From Halorussus rarus (GTDB lineage: Archaea > Halobacteriota > Halobacteria > Halobacteriales > Haladaptataceae), in NCBI RefSeq assembly GCF_003369835.1, contig NZ_QPMJ01000001.1:434001-498000 (forward strand): a stretch of 64,000 bases of DNA. Direction: 5' to 3'. A program made the position numbers and the translations under genes. The notes under the pieces were generated by a model, which saw only the letters and a list, made by a program, of their open reading frames with translations, had not been told where the DNA came from and did no database searches. Positions 49,722 through 57,891 of the stretch are shown here, piece by piece (the first letter of the stretch is position 1; each line of letters begins with the position of its first letter).

Positions 49722-50687
49722 ATGCTCGGCAAACTCGACCCCGACGACCTCGCTCGTGTCCTCTCGCGCACGGGTGCGCGTGATGACTCGGTACTGATGG
49801 GCCCGAAGTACGGCGAGGACGCGGCGGCGATGCGACTCGACGACGGGAGCGTCCTGGTGGCCAACTCCGACCCGCTCTCGCTGGCGAAGGAGCGACTCGG
49901 CACGCTCGCGGTTCACGTCGCGTGCAACGACGTCGCCGCCTGCGGGGCCGACCCGCGGTGGCTGACGAACGTGATGTTCCTGCCCGACGACGACCGGGAA
50001 ACTCTGGACGCGCTGACGACCCAGATGGACGAGGAGGCCCGCGAGCTGGGCGTCACCATCGTCGGCGGCCACTCCGAGTTCGTCCCCGCGCTGGAGCGGC
50101 CGATGGTATCGATGACCGCGCTGGGGCTGGCCGACGAGTACGTCCCGACCGGCGGGGCCGAGCCCGGCGACAGCCTCGTCCTCACCAAGGGCGCGGGCAT
50201 CGAGGGGACCGCGGTGCTGGCGACCGACTTCCGCGACGACCTCGCCCTGTCGGCCGACGTCCTCGAACGCGCCGAGGACTTCTTCGGCGACATCAGCGTC
50301 GTGCCCGACGCCCGAGTGCTCCGGGAGTCGGCCACCGCGATGCACGACCCCACCGAGGGCGGCCTGGTCACCGGACTGGTCGAACTCGCCAGCGCCTCGG
50401 GCGTCCGCCTCGAGGTCGACCGGAGCGCGGTCCCGGTCCGCGAGGAGACCGCCGAAATCTGCGAGGCGATGGGCGTCGACCCGCTTCGAATCTTCGGGTC
50501 GGGCGCGCTGCTGGCGGCGGTCCCCGAGCACGAGTGCGACGACGCCCTCGCGGCGCTCGACGCCGAGGGAATCGAGGCGAGCGAGATCGGCGTCGTGGCC
50601 GGCGAAACCGACGACCCGGGCGTCGCACTCGACGGCGACCTCGTCACCGAGGCGGTCCGCGACGACCTCTACGACCTCTGGGAGTAG
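49722..50687 (+). CDS. AIR synthase-related (PurM/HypE/SelD-like) ATP-binding protein, 321 aa
   Basis: The PurM fold shows in GPKYGEDAAAMRLDDGSVLVANSDPL, LGTLAVHVACNDVAACGADPRWL, GVTIVGGHSEFV and MHDPTEGGLVTGLVELASASGV. These proteins bind ATP and activate a carboxyl, selenide or carbamoyl group. The lack of hyp genes nearby argues against HypE proper, and the sequence is likewise not ThiL or PurM by context. Reaction not assigned. Confidence 0.85.
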   Translation: MLGKLDPDDLARVLSRTGARDDSVLMGPKYGEDAAAMRLDDGSVLVANSDPLSLAKERLGTLAVHVACNDVAACGADPRWLTNVMFLPDDDRETLDALTTQMDEEARELGVTIVGGHSEFVPALERPMVSMTALGLADEYVPTGGAEPGDSLVLTKGAGIEGTAVLATDFRDDLALSADVLERAEDFFGDISVVPDARVLRESATAMHDPTEGGLVTGLVELASASGVRLEVDRSAVPVREETAEICEAMGVDPLRIFGSGALLAAVPEHECDDALAALDAEGIEASEIGVVAGETDDPGVALDGDLVTEAVRDDLYDLWE

Positions 50688-50751
50688 GTCGCTACGCCGT
50701 TCTCTCCGGCGCACACCCATCCAGCGGGGCCACTTCTCCTGACGCAAGATG

Positions 50752-50777
50752 TTTACTCGATATAGAATAAATCTTTA
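50752..50777 (+). promoter_or_regulatory. Promoter region of gdh-gfcR
   Basis: TTTACTC (50752-50758) is followed by an AT-rich TATA region (50761-50777), 26-42 nt before the gdh ATG. The TTTACTC string also appears near the gluconate dehydratase and kdgA promoters, a possible regulator site. Confidence 0.4.
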
Positions 50778-50802
50778 GACCCTCCCGCCCCAACCGACAC
50801 CC

Positions 50803-51870
50803 ATGCAAGCAGTTGTCATCGAGCGGGGCGCGACCTCGCCGACGGTCGCCGAGGTGCCGCGTCCGGAGCCCGAACCCGGGGAAGCGCTGGTCCGGACGCT
50901 CCGGGTCGGCGTCGACGGCACCGACCACGAGGTCATCGAGGGGAGCCACGGTGCGTTCCCCGAAGGCGAGGAGTACATGGTGCTGGGCCACGAGGCGGTC
51001 GGCGTGGTCGTCGACGGCACCGACACGGTCTTCGAACCGGGTGACGTGGTCGCCCCGACCGTCCGACGGCGCCCCGCGTCGGGGACCAACGAGTACTTCG
51101 AGCGCGGTCAGCCCGACATGGCGCCGCCCGGCGAGTACGTCGAACGGGGCATCGACGGCGCCCACGGCTTCATGGCCGAGTACTTCACCAGCCCCGCCGA
51201 GTCGCTGGTGCCGGTGCCCGACGACCTCGCCGAGTGGGGCTTTCTGGTCGAACCCGTCAGCATCACCGAGAAGGCGCTCGACCACGCCGACGCCTCCCGG
51301 TCGGCGTTCGACTGGGAGCCCGAGACGGGACTCGTCCTCGGCAACGGGAGCCTGGGCCTGCTCACGCTCGCCATGCTCGAATCGCGCGGCTACGACCGCA
51401 CCTACTGCCTGGGTCGGCGCGACCGGCCGGACCCGACCGTCGACCTCATCGAGCGGCTCGGCGCGACCTACGTCGACTCGCGGGAGACGCCGGTGCCCGA
51501 GATCCCCGACGCCCACGAGCCGATGGACCTCGTCTACGAGGCCACCGGCTACGCGAAGCACGCCTTCGAGTGCATCGAGGCGCTCGCGCCCGGCGGGGTC
51601 GGGGCGCTGCTGGGCGTGCCCGAACCCTGGGAGTTCGAGATCGACGGCGGGCGGCTCCACAAGGAGTTCGTGATGGGGAACAAGGCGCTGGTCGGCAGCG
51701 TCAACTCCGACGTCCCCCACTTCGAGGCCGCGGTCCGGACCCTCCGGGACCTCCCGGCGTGGTTCCTCGACGACCTGGTCACGGGCGTCCACGGCCTCGA
51801 CGACTACCGGGCCGCATTTGCGGATGACGAAACGACAATAAAGACCGCGGTCCAATTCGACCAGATATGA
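50803..51870 (+). CDS. gdh: Glucose 1-dehydrogenase (zinc MDR family), 355 aa
   Basis: Oxidises glucose to gluconolactone with NAD(P)+, the first step of the semi-phosphorylative Entner-Doudoroff pathway. It is very close to characterised haloarchaeal glucose dehydrogenases: LRVGVDGTDHEVIEG (zinc ligand Asp38 replacing the usual Cys), VLGHEAVGVV (His63), FLVEPVSITEKAL and the Rossmann motif VLGNGSLGLLTLAML. ATG start, with gfcR overlapping the stop (ATGA). Confidence 0.96.
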   Translation: MQAVVIERGATSPTVAEVPRPEPEPGEALVRTLRVGVDGTDHEVIEGSHGAFPEGEEYMVLGHEAVGVVVDGTDTVFEPGDVVAPTVRRRPASGTNEYFERGQPDMAPPGEYVERGIDGAHGFMAEYFTSPAESLVPVPDDLAEWGFLVEPVSITEKALDHADASRSAFDWEPETGLVLGNGSLGLLTLAMLESRGYDRTYCLGRRDRPDPTVDLIERLGATYVDSRETPVPEIPDAHEPMDLVYEATGYAKHAFECIEALAPGGVGALLGVPEPWEFEIDGGRLHKEFVMGNKALVGSVNSDVPHFEAAVRTLRDLPAWFLDDLVTGVHGLDDYRAAFADDETTIKTAVQFDQI

Positions 51871-52511
51871 AGAACGTCGACGACCTCATCGAGAGCGCGG
51901 CCGAACTCGCCGACCAGGGGCTGTCGAAGGGCGAGATCGCCGACGAGCTCAACGTCTCGCGGGAGACCGCGAGCTGGCTGGTCGAGCGCAGCGGCACCGG
52001 AACCGAGACGCCGACGACCCCGCGACCCGAACCCACCGGCGGCCCCCACGACATCCACGTCGACTGGTCGGCGCTCGGCCGGGACAGCAGCCGGCTCTAC
52101 CACGCCGGGGCCGCGATGGCCGACCTCATGGCCAAGCAGGGCGAGGAGGTCGACCTGACCATCGGCATCGAGAAGGCGGGCGCGCCGCTGGCCACCGCGG
52201 TCGCGCGCGAACTCGACACCGACCTCGGCACCTACGCCCCAAGCAAGCACCAGTGGGAGGAGGGCGACATCGAGGACCTCGGCGGCACCTTCTCGCGGAA
52301 CTTCGCCCAGATACGCGACCGCGAGTGTTACGTGGTCGACGACACCATCACCAGCGGGACCACCATGACCGAGACCGTCGAGTCCATCCGCGAGGAGGGC
52401 GGCACGCCGGTCGGCTGCGTCGTCCTGGTCGACAAGCAGGGCGTCGACGAGGTCGAGGGCGTCCCGGTCCACTCGCTCATCAACGTCGTGCGGGTCGGCA
52501 ACGACGAGTAA
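51867..52511 (+). CDS. gfcR: Transcriptional regulator GfcR (HTH plus phosphoribosyltransferase domain), 214 aa
   Basis: GfcR of Haloferax activates genes of glucose breakdown by the semi-phosphorylative Entner-Doudoroff pathway. The N-terminal HTH (about 5-45, GLSKGEIADELNVSRETASWLVE) is followed by a PRTase-like domain with the PRPP loop CYVVDDTITSGTTMTET. Overlap with gdh by 4 nt means co-translation. The targets in this window are probably gdh, kdgA and the dehydratase. Confidence 0.95.
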   Translation: MKNVDDLIESAAELADQGLSKGEIADELNVSRETASWLVERSGTGTETPTTPRPEPTGGPHDIHVDWSALGRDSSRLYHAGAAMADLMAKQGEEVDLTIGIEKAGAPLATAVARELDTDLGTYAPSKHQWEEGDIEDLGGTFSRNFAQIRDRECYVVDDTITSGTTMTETVESIREEGGTPVGCVVLVDKQGVDEVEGVPVHSLINVVRVGNDE

Positions 52512-52548
52512 CGCAACTTCTTTGCGCACGGGGGCCGTATCGAACGGC

Positions 52549-52890
52549 ATGACCTTCCAACCCGAGAGCGACCTGAGCGAGGAGGAGGTCCGCGAGCGCG
52601 TCGATTCGGCAATCGCGGACAACGACGTCGTGCTGTTCATGAAGGGCAACGAGCTGATGCCCCAGTGCGGCTACTCCCAGAAGGCGCTCGAACTCATCCA
52701 GCAGCACCGCGACGACTACGAGACCGTCGACGTGCTCGACGCGCTCCCCGAGTTCCGGACCGCGCTCGAGGACCACAGCGGGTGGGAGACCATCCCCCAG
52801 ACGTTCGTCGACGGCGAGTTCGTCGGCGGCAGCGACGTGCTGGGAGAGCTCGACGAGCGGGGCGAGCTGGGCGAGACGCTGTCGGCGTAA
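52549..52890 (+). CDS. Monothiol glutaredoxin, 113 aa
   Basis: A CGYS-type glutaredoxin (MPQCGYSQKALELI) with the usual IPQTFVDGEFVGGSDVL glutathione-binding region. Such proteins carry [2Fe-2S] clusters. Haloarchaea use gamma-glutamylcysteine instead of glutathione, so the bound thiol is unclear. The ATG at 52549 is the family start. It follows gfcR by 37 nt. Confidence 0.93.
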   Translation: MTFQPESDLSEEEVRERVDSAIADNDVVLFMKGNELMPQCGYSQKALELIQQHRDDYETVDVLDALPEFRTALEDHSGWETIPQTFVDGEFVGGSDVLGELDERGELGETLSA

Positions 52891-53002
52891 TCCGATACTA
52901 GATTGACACAATCCGGAACTGAAAGGGTAGGTCATATATGTTCGGACCACCTACGTTTCCGTGTACCGTGTCGTCAGCCGGGAACCTGCGTGTAACTCAC
53001 AA

Positions 53003-53584
53003 ATGACGGGGCAAGTATATCGACTTCACTCGACGCTCGAACTGCCGCTGGAAACTGTGTACGACCACTTCGAGGACGACCCCGACCTGCCGCCCAAGAT
53101 CGCCAGCGTCGACATCACCCGGCGCAAGAACACGCTCATCATCAGCGCGGTGGCCGACGACGACAGCATCAGCAAGTACACGCCGACCGCCCAGTTGAAG
53201 GCCAGCATCTCCGAGACCCGCGTCTACACCGAGGAGGAGCAGAAGCGACGCGAGGGGCCTCGCTGGGGTGACGACGTCGAGGAAGAGGAGGAGGACGACG
53301 AACCGATGGGCGAACTCATCGAGGTCGCCGCGTTCAAGGGCGACCGGGAGACCGTCCTCCAGAACACGGCGCTCCAGTACCCGATGTTCCTCGTGCTCTG
53401 CGACATCGCGCGCCTCGCCGAGAAGGGGACGCTCACCGCGATCACCGAGCAGGACGGCGAACTCCAGGCCACCCGCATCGTCGACGGGGAGGACCGCCCC
53501 GCCTCCATCGAGGTGGTCGAGGGACCGACCTCCTCGAACTCCGGCTCCGGCGGCGTCGACTGGCGCGACAACGAGTTCATCTAA
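53003..53584 (+). CDS. Uncharacterised conserved haloarchaeal protein, 193 aa
   Basis: It opens MTGQVYRLHSTLELPLETVYDHFEDDP, then IASVDITRRKNTLIISAVADDDSISKYTPTAQLKAS. An acidic insertion (DDVEEEEEDDEP) splits it before a helical block (LQYPMFLVLCDIARLAEKGTL). I believe it belongs to a DUF71xx-type haloarchaeal family (DUF7110), from memory. No catalytic motif is apparent. The start at 53003 is chosen over one 42 nt upstream because of the family opening. It ends in a post-stop element. Confidence 0.75.
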   Translation: MTGQVYRLHSTLELPLETVYDHFEDDPDLPPKIASVDITRRKNTLIISAVADDDSISKYTPTAQLKASISETRVYTEEEQKRREGPRWGDDVEEEEEDDEPMGELIEVAAFKGDRETVLQNTALQYPMFLVLCDIARLAEKGTLTAITEQDGELQATRIVDGEDRPASIEVVEGPTSSNSGSGGVDWRDNEFI

Positions 53585-53790
53585 ACAACCTTTTGCTGCG
53601 CTCGCGCCACGAGCGGCGCTCGCTTGCAAAACGTTGACGAAAAACACGGCGTCACCCCCTCACTCGTCCCTCGCTTGTTCGCGGCTTCGCCACTCACATT
53701 CGCGGCGCTCCGCGCCGCGCTACCGCTCGGGACTCGTCGAGGGTTCCTTGGTCTACTCGCTCACTCGCTGCGCTCGTTCGCTCGCAGTAC
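53585..53790 (+). repeat. Post-stop structured element, copy A
   Basis: TTTTGC (53591-53596) pairs with GCAAAA (53626-53631) around an inner GCTCG/CGAGC stem. ACGTTGACGAAAAACACGG, CACCCCCTCACTC, a long GC-rich region, GAGGGTTCCT and a CTCGCTCAC...GTTCGCTCGC block follow. It begins 6 nt after the stop. The rest of the gap to 54000 holds only the promoter of the next gene. Confidence 0.8.
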
Positions 53791-53977
53791 TACCTATCGT
53801 GCGCGAGCCTCCGGTCGCTGCAAAAAGATGAAGTAATCGGGGTTCACGCGGATTCCTGTACGTCAGTCGAAGCGTCGAGGTGTGCCATCAGCCACCACGC
53901 AGAATCGCGGTAGAAGACGCCTGCAAGGTAGTTTACGCGGCCTGAAACGATGGAGAGCCGAAAAGCACTTTAGGCCG

Positions 53978-53995
53978 GTAATTATATCTAATTAC
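53978..53995 (+). promoter_or_regulatory. Perfect palindrome over the promoter of the PP-loop gene
   Basis: GTAATTA-TATC-TAATTAC is an uninterrupted 7-bp inverted repeat ending 6 nt before the ATG at 54001. A TATA-like ACTTTAGG lies just upstream (53968-53975). It is the position of a repressor operator. Confidence 0.5.
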
Positions 53996-54000
53996 GAACG

Positions 54001-54972
54001 ATGGCAGAAGACTTCCCCGACTACGTGGACGTCGACTACACCGACGGCGAAGGCGAGGACCCCGAGGACTACGCTTCGATGGAGCACAAGATCGAGAAGG
54101 CCATCGAGGTCACTCGGCAGGGCCTCGAGGAGTACGAGAATCCGGCCGTGATGTGGACCGGCGGCAAGGACTCGACGCTGACGCTGTACTTCATCAAGGA
54201 GGTCGCCGACAAGTACGACCTCGAGACCCCGCCCGCGGTGTTCATCGACCACTACCAGCACTTCGACGACATCCACGACTTCGTGGATAAGTGGGCCGAC
54301 GAGTGGGACCTGGAGGTCGTCTACGCCCGCAACGAGGACGTCGGCGAGTACGCCCAGGAGAACGACCTCGAACCCGGCGACGACATCCCCATCGACGCGC
54401 TGAACGAGCACAACCAGCACCACGTCCGCGACATCCTCGAGTACGAGGAGGACGAGTTCCCGTTCCTGCTCGACACCTACGTCGGCAACCACCTGCTGAA
54501 GACGGTGGCGCTCAACGACGCCATCGAGGAGCACGACATCGACGGCATCATCTCGGGCGTGCGCTGGGACGAGCAGGAGGCCCGGGCCGACGAGACGTTC
54601 TTCAGCCCGCGCCACGACCCCGACATCTACCCGCCCCACGACCGCGTCCAGCCCATCCTCCAGTTCGACGAGCGCGCGGTCTGGGACACCTTCTGGCACT
54701 ACGTCGTGCCCGACACCGTCGAGGAGTACCCCGACGACGGCTACGTGCCCCAGGACCACGACGACCTGCCGAACGACCTCACGCAGGACGACATCCCGGT
54801 CAGCCCCAAGTACTTCGCCGGGTTCCGGTCGCTGGGCAGCGAGGTCAGCACCGAGAAGACCACCGAGGACCCCGCGTGGCTCCAGGACCTCGACGACACC
54901 ACCGAGCGCGCCGGCCGCGCCCAGGACAAGGAGGACCTCATGGAGCGCCTCCGCGACCTGGGCTACATGTGA
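54001..54972 (+). CDS. PAPS reductase/CysD-type PP-loop protein, 323 aa
   Basis: The N-type ATP pyrophosphatase loop is AVMWTGGKDSTLTLYFI (about 49-65). The sequence continues PAVFIDHYQHFDDIHDFVDKWADEWDLEVVYARN, as in sulfate adenylyltransferase subunit 2 and PAPS reductases, and has GIISGVRWDEQEARADETFF with an Arg/Asp motif for the sulfate or adenylate. No cysN or other sulfate genes lie beside it, so the reaction (sulfate activation, reduction or RNA thiolation) is open. A palindrome before its start suggests regulation. Confidence 0.85.
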   Translation: MAEDFPDYVDVDYTDGEGEDPEDYASMEHKIEKAIEVTRQGLEEYENPAVMWTGGKDSTLTLYFIKEVADKYDLETPPAVFIDHYQHFDDIHDFVDKWADEWDLEVVYARNEDVGEYAQENDLEPGDDIPIDALNEHNQHHVRDILEYEEDEFPFLLDTYVGNHLLKTVALNDAIEEHDIDGIISGVRWDEQEARADETFFSPRHDPDIYPPHDRVQPILQFDERAVWDTFWHYVVPDTVEEYPDDGYVPQDHDDLPNDLTQDDIPVSPKYFAGFRSLGSEVSTEKTTEDPAWLQDLDDTTERAGRAQDKEDLMERLRDLGYM

Positions 54973-55130
54973 ACCTTTTCCTGCGGTCGAGAGCGCCGTA
55001 GGCGCTCTCTCCCTGGGAAAACGTTCATGAAAAACACGTCGTCACCCCCTCACTCACGCGCTGACGGCGCGTGAGTTCGAGGGTTCCTCGGTCCGCTCGC
55101 TCACTTCGTTCGCTCGCGGTCTAACTGCTG
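54973..55130 (+). repeat. Post-stop structured element, copy B
   Basis: It begins directly after the stop. TTTTCC (54976-54981) pairs with GGAAAA (55016-55021) around a 9-bp perfect stem, GAGAGCGCC-GTA-GGCGCTCTC (54989-55009). Then GAAAAACACG, CACCCCCTCACTC, a second hairpin CTCACGCGC-N5-GCGCGTGAG, GAGGGTTCCT and CGCTCGCTCACTTCGTTCGC follow. Confidence 0.85.
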
Positions 55131-55215
55131 GTGCTTGACCGCACAGTCCGCGGTCGCGGACGGCGGGTCGCGGACCGCGTCCTTTCTTTTCGATCAGTTG
55201 GCCGAATCCGGCCCG

Positions 55216-55407
55216 TCAGTGCATCGCCCGGTACTCGCCGTGCTTGACGCCGAGCAGGAGCGCGATCAGACCGAACACCAGCATCGACGGGGCCACCATC
55301 ATCAGTACCGTGCTCGTGGCCATGAAGTCCATGGCGATGAGTCCTACCGTTCCGAGGGCGACGATGGCGAGCAACACTGCACCGGTTACAGGTGCGTTGA
55401 ACTCCAT
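55216..55407 (-). CDS. Small membrane protein, 63 aa
   Basis: Two TM helices (about 7-28 and 32-53, TVLMMVAPSMLVFGLIALLLGV) separated by a short turn with MDFMATS, then KHGEYRAMH. Two-helix proteins of this kind are common in haloarchaea and carry DUF numbers (DUF7333-like by memory). Start ATG at 55407. It is 37 nt downstream of the larger membrane protein on the same strand. Confidence 0.75.
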   Translation of the reverse strand: MEFNAPVTGAVLLAIVALGTVGLIAMDFMATSTVLMMVAPSMLVFGLIALLLGVKHGEYRAMH

Positions 55408-55444
55408 ACGCGACTCTCGGGACGATGAAAGCAAAAGCGTTGCT

Positions 55445-56188
55445 CTACTCTCCCTTGGGCCGGACGACGTCGGCCAGCGTCACCAGCAGACCCAGCAACC
55501 ACCCCGTCGGCACCGAGAGACCGAACCACATCGCCACGTAGTTCGCGCCCTCGAGGGTGAACTGCTCGCGGAGGAACGTGTTGAGGCCCCAGAGGTCGAG
55601 CGGGTTGTCGAGCAGCCAGACCGCCAGCGTGTAGCTCTTGGGGAAGATCACCTCCGAGAGGGTCGGGGAGTACAGCGCCGCGACGACCGGCGGCAGGAAG
55701 ACGGCCGTCATCGCGAACGGGTAGGCGAAAAGCACCGTGCTGAGCCGGCCCCCGCGGGTCCCCGAGACGTACGCCAGCACCGCCGCCACGGTGGCGACTC
55801 CCCCGGCGACCGCGACCGCCAGGAAGCCGTCGGTCGAGAAGCGCACCCGGGCGAGCGCGGTCAGTCCGCCCCACACGAGTATCGACAGCACCAGCACGCC
55901 CACGACGCCGAGTCGGGTCGCGGTCCCGTCTATCTTCCGGGTGTAGTAGCGGGCCGCGAAGCCGAACAGCGTCAGGGGGTAGAGCAGCGCCACGACCGCC
56001 GTTCCGACCGCGCTCCACGCGCCGTACGCCACCTTCCCCGACGTCGAGGTCGGTTCCCACTTGCCGAGGACGCCGCTCTGGTTCCCGCGCTGCCGGGGGA
56101 AGAACAGCGCCATCCAACTCTCGTGCAGCCGCTGCAGGTCGTATCGGATCGCTCCGACGAGGCCGGTACCGCTTGTTCCGCCGTGCAT
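55445..56188 (-). CDS. Multi-spanning membrane protein, 247 aa
   Basis: About six hydrophobic helices follow a 50-residue soluble N-terminus (LQRLHESWMALFFPRQRGNQSGVLGKWEPT). The helices start near 53, 92, 120, 150, 190 and 218. No transporter or channel family is recognised. It lies in a leftward group of three membrane protein genes (56299-56817, this gene and 55216-55407). Confidence 0.75.
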   Translation of the reverse strand: MHGGTSGTGLVGAIRYDLQRLHESWMALFFPRQRGNQSGVLGKWEPTSTSGKVAYGAWSAVGTAVVALLYPLTLFGFAARYYTRKIDGTATRLGVVGVLVLSILVWGGLTALARVRFSTDGFLAVAVAGGVATVAAVLAYVSGTRGGRLSTVLFAYPFAMTAVFLPPVVAALYSPTLSEVIFPKSYTLAVWLLDNPLDLWGLNTFLREQFTLEGANYVAMWFGLSVPTGWLLGLLVTLADVVRPKGE

Positions 56189-56298
56189 CTGCGTTTTAAT
56201 ACGTTACGGCCGTTATGAAGTTTCGGGGTCGTTCCGGCGGAACGGTGTCGATTCTGCCCCCAGAAATGTAGGGTTATTACCACTTCGAGACCGGCCAC

Positions 56299-56817
56299 CT
56301 ACCGGTTCCGGGAGCGTTCGCGGTGCGTGTCGGTTTCCCGACGGCGCTCTCGCTCTCCGCTCGACTGACCACTCGGCCGGGAGTCGTCTCCGCGCTCGCT
56401 CGTCGCCAGCACCGAGTCGAGGCGGTGCTCGAACTCGTCCTGGCTCAGTTCCCCGGCGGCGTACCGACGCTTGAGGACGTCCTCGGCGGTCTGGCGCTCG
56501 TCGTCCGGGCCGGCGGCGCCGTCGGGGTACGCGGCCGCCGACTCCACGTTGCCGATGAGCGAGAGGTAGACCGGCCAGAGCGATACGACTCCGACCAGGA
56601 GCGCCGGCACGCTGAGGACGACCATGAGCAGGGCCGTCACGAAGGCCGCGAAGCTCCCTGCGCTGCCGAGGACGGCGACTCCGCCGAGGAACATGAACGG
56701 CGCGAGCAGCAGCGCCGGCCCGCCGAGCAGGGTCCGGCCGAGCGCGCCGTCGGGCGTGTAGTGCTCGACGAGTCGATGGAGGGCGCGGACGGTGGAATCG
56801 TCGGGCGAGTCGATCAT
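56299..56817 (-). CDS. SHOCT-domain membrane protein, 172 aa
   Basis: Two TM helices (about 32-52 and 56-78) are followed by a SHOCT motif (DVLKRRYAAGELSQDEFEHRLDSVL, about 112-136) and a basic, Arg/Ser-rich tail. SHOCT motifs mediate oligomerisation in many haloarchaeal membrane proteins of unknown function. Standard start at 56817. Confidence 0.85.
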   Translation of the reverse strand: MIDSPDDSTVRALHRLVEHYTPDGALGRTLLGGPALLLAPFMFLGGVAVLGSAGSFAAFVTALLMVVLSVPALLVGVVSLWPVYLSLIGNVESAAAYPDGAAGPDDERQTAEDVLKRRYAAGELSQDEFEHRLDSVLATSERGDDSRPSGQSSGERERRRETDTHRERSRNR

Positions 56818-56901
56818 CGTCCGCAGCGACGGAGACCTATCAGTAAAACATTTTGTTCTCCCCGTCGGAACGGAACTCCCGCGCCCGCCGGGCCGCCTCG
56901 G

Positions 56902-57735
56902 TCAGTTCCACGGCGCGAAGCCGGGGTCGACCTGGCGCTCGCGGTCGTCGATGGACTCGATCTTCTCGACGTCCTCGTCGTCGAGTTCGAGGTCGCGCGC
57001 CCCCCAGTTGTCCCGGATGTGGTCCTCGCTGGAGGCCTTCGGAATCGCGGCCACGCCGTCGCGCTGGAGCAGCCAGGCCAGGCTGACCTGTGCGGCCGAG
57101 GCGTCGTGCTTCTCGGCGACGTCCCGAATTTCGGGGACGTCGAACACCTTGCCGCGGGCCAGCGGCGAGTACGCCACGAGGTTGACGTCGTGTTCGCGGC
57201 CGTACTCCACGAGCTCGTCCTGCGGGAGCAGCGGATGCATCTCGACCTGATTCGCGAACAGCGGCGCGTCGAGCACCTCGCGGGCCTCGTCGAGGTGCCG
57301 GGGCTCGAAGTTCGAGACGCCGACGTTCTCGACGAGCCCCTCGTCGTACAGTTCGTCGAACGCCGAGAGCGTGTCCTCGGGGTCGTACTCGCGTGCCGGC
57401 CAGTGGACGTACAGCAGGTCGAGGTAGTCGACCCCGAGCCGGTCGAGGCTCTCCCTCGTGGTCTCGATGACGTCGTCGTGAGTCAGGTTGCTCGTCCAGA
57501 TCTTGGTCGCGAGGAAGACGTCGTCGCGGTCCACGTCGGCGTCGGCGATGCCCCGACCGACGTGCTCCTCGTTGTCGTATATCTGGGCGGTGTCGACGTG
57601 GCGGTACCCCATCTCCAGGGCCTGCCGGACGCTTTCGGCGCACGTCCCGGCGTCGGTGTTCTCCCACGTGCCGATTCCGAGCCGCGGCATCCCGTCGAGC
57701 GTAGACGCGTCTCCGCGTTCCTCGCGCTGAGCCAT
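56902..57735 (-). CDS. Aldo/keto reductase, 277 aa
   Basis: Catalytic Asp and Tyr (VDTAQIYDNE), Lys (LATKIWTSN) and His (LLYVHWPA) are in place in a TIM barrel. The C-terminal cofactor motif is AIPKASSEDHIRDNWGARDLELDDEDVEKI. That end matches the AKR at 9538-10356 closely (WGxRDLELDDxDV), so the two share a subfamily. The ATG at 57735 is chosen over one 21 nt upstream. Confidence 0.92.
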   Translation of the reverse strand: MAQREERGDASTLDGMPRLGIGTWENTDAGTCAESVRQALEMGYRHVDTAQIYDNEEHVGRGIADADVDRDDVFLATKIWTSNLTHDDVIETTRESLDRLGVDYLDLLYVHWPAREYDPEDTLSAFDELYDEGLVENVGVSNFEPRHLDEAREVLDAPLFANQVEMHPLLPQDELVEYGREHDVNLVAYSPLARGKVFDVPEIRDVAEKHDASAAQVSLAWLLQRDGVAAIPKASSEDHIRDNWGARDLELDDEDVEKIESIDDRERQVDPGFAPWN

Positions 57736-57840
57736 AACAAGAGAGTGTAGGGCCACGCCGTGGAAAGCAGTTACGGCGTCGGAAAGATGCGGGTCGCCGC
57801 CGACGGCCCGCCTCCGGCGATGATTGCCGGAACCGAAGAT

Positions 57841-57854
57841 AAAATCTTTTTACC
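57841..57854 (+). promoter_or_regulatory. Core promoter of the HTH-10 regulator
   Basis: AAAATCTTTTTACC would place the transcript start near 57870, before the ATG at 57892. Confidence 0.35.
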
Positions 57855-57891
57855 TGCCTCGCGTATGGGGTCGGATAGCAAGGGCAGGCCC

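Noticed and set aside
49722-50687. Calling the AIR-synthase-like gene hypE
   Set aside because: No hyp, hydrogenase or selenocysteine genes are nearby and the C-terminal Cys of HypE is absent.
54973-55215. A tRNA or other classical RNA gene in the hairpin-rich gap
   Set aside because: No cloverleaf with conserved T-loop or anticodon arms can be drawn; the hairpins belong to the post-stop repeat.
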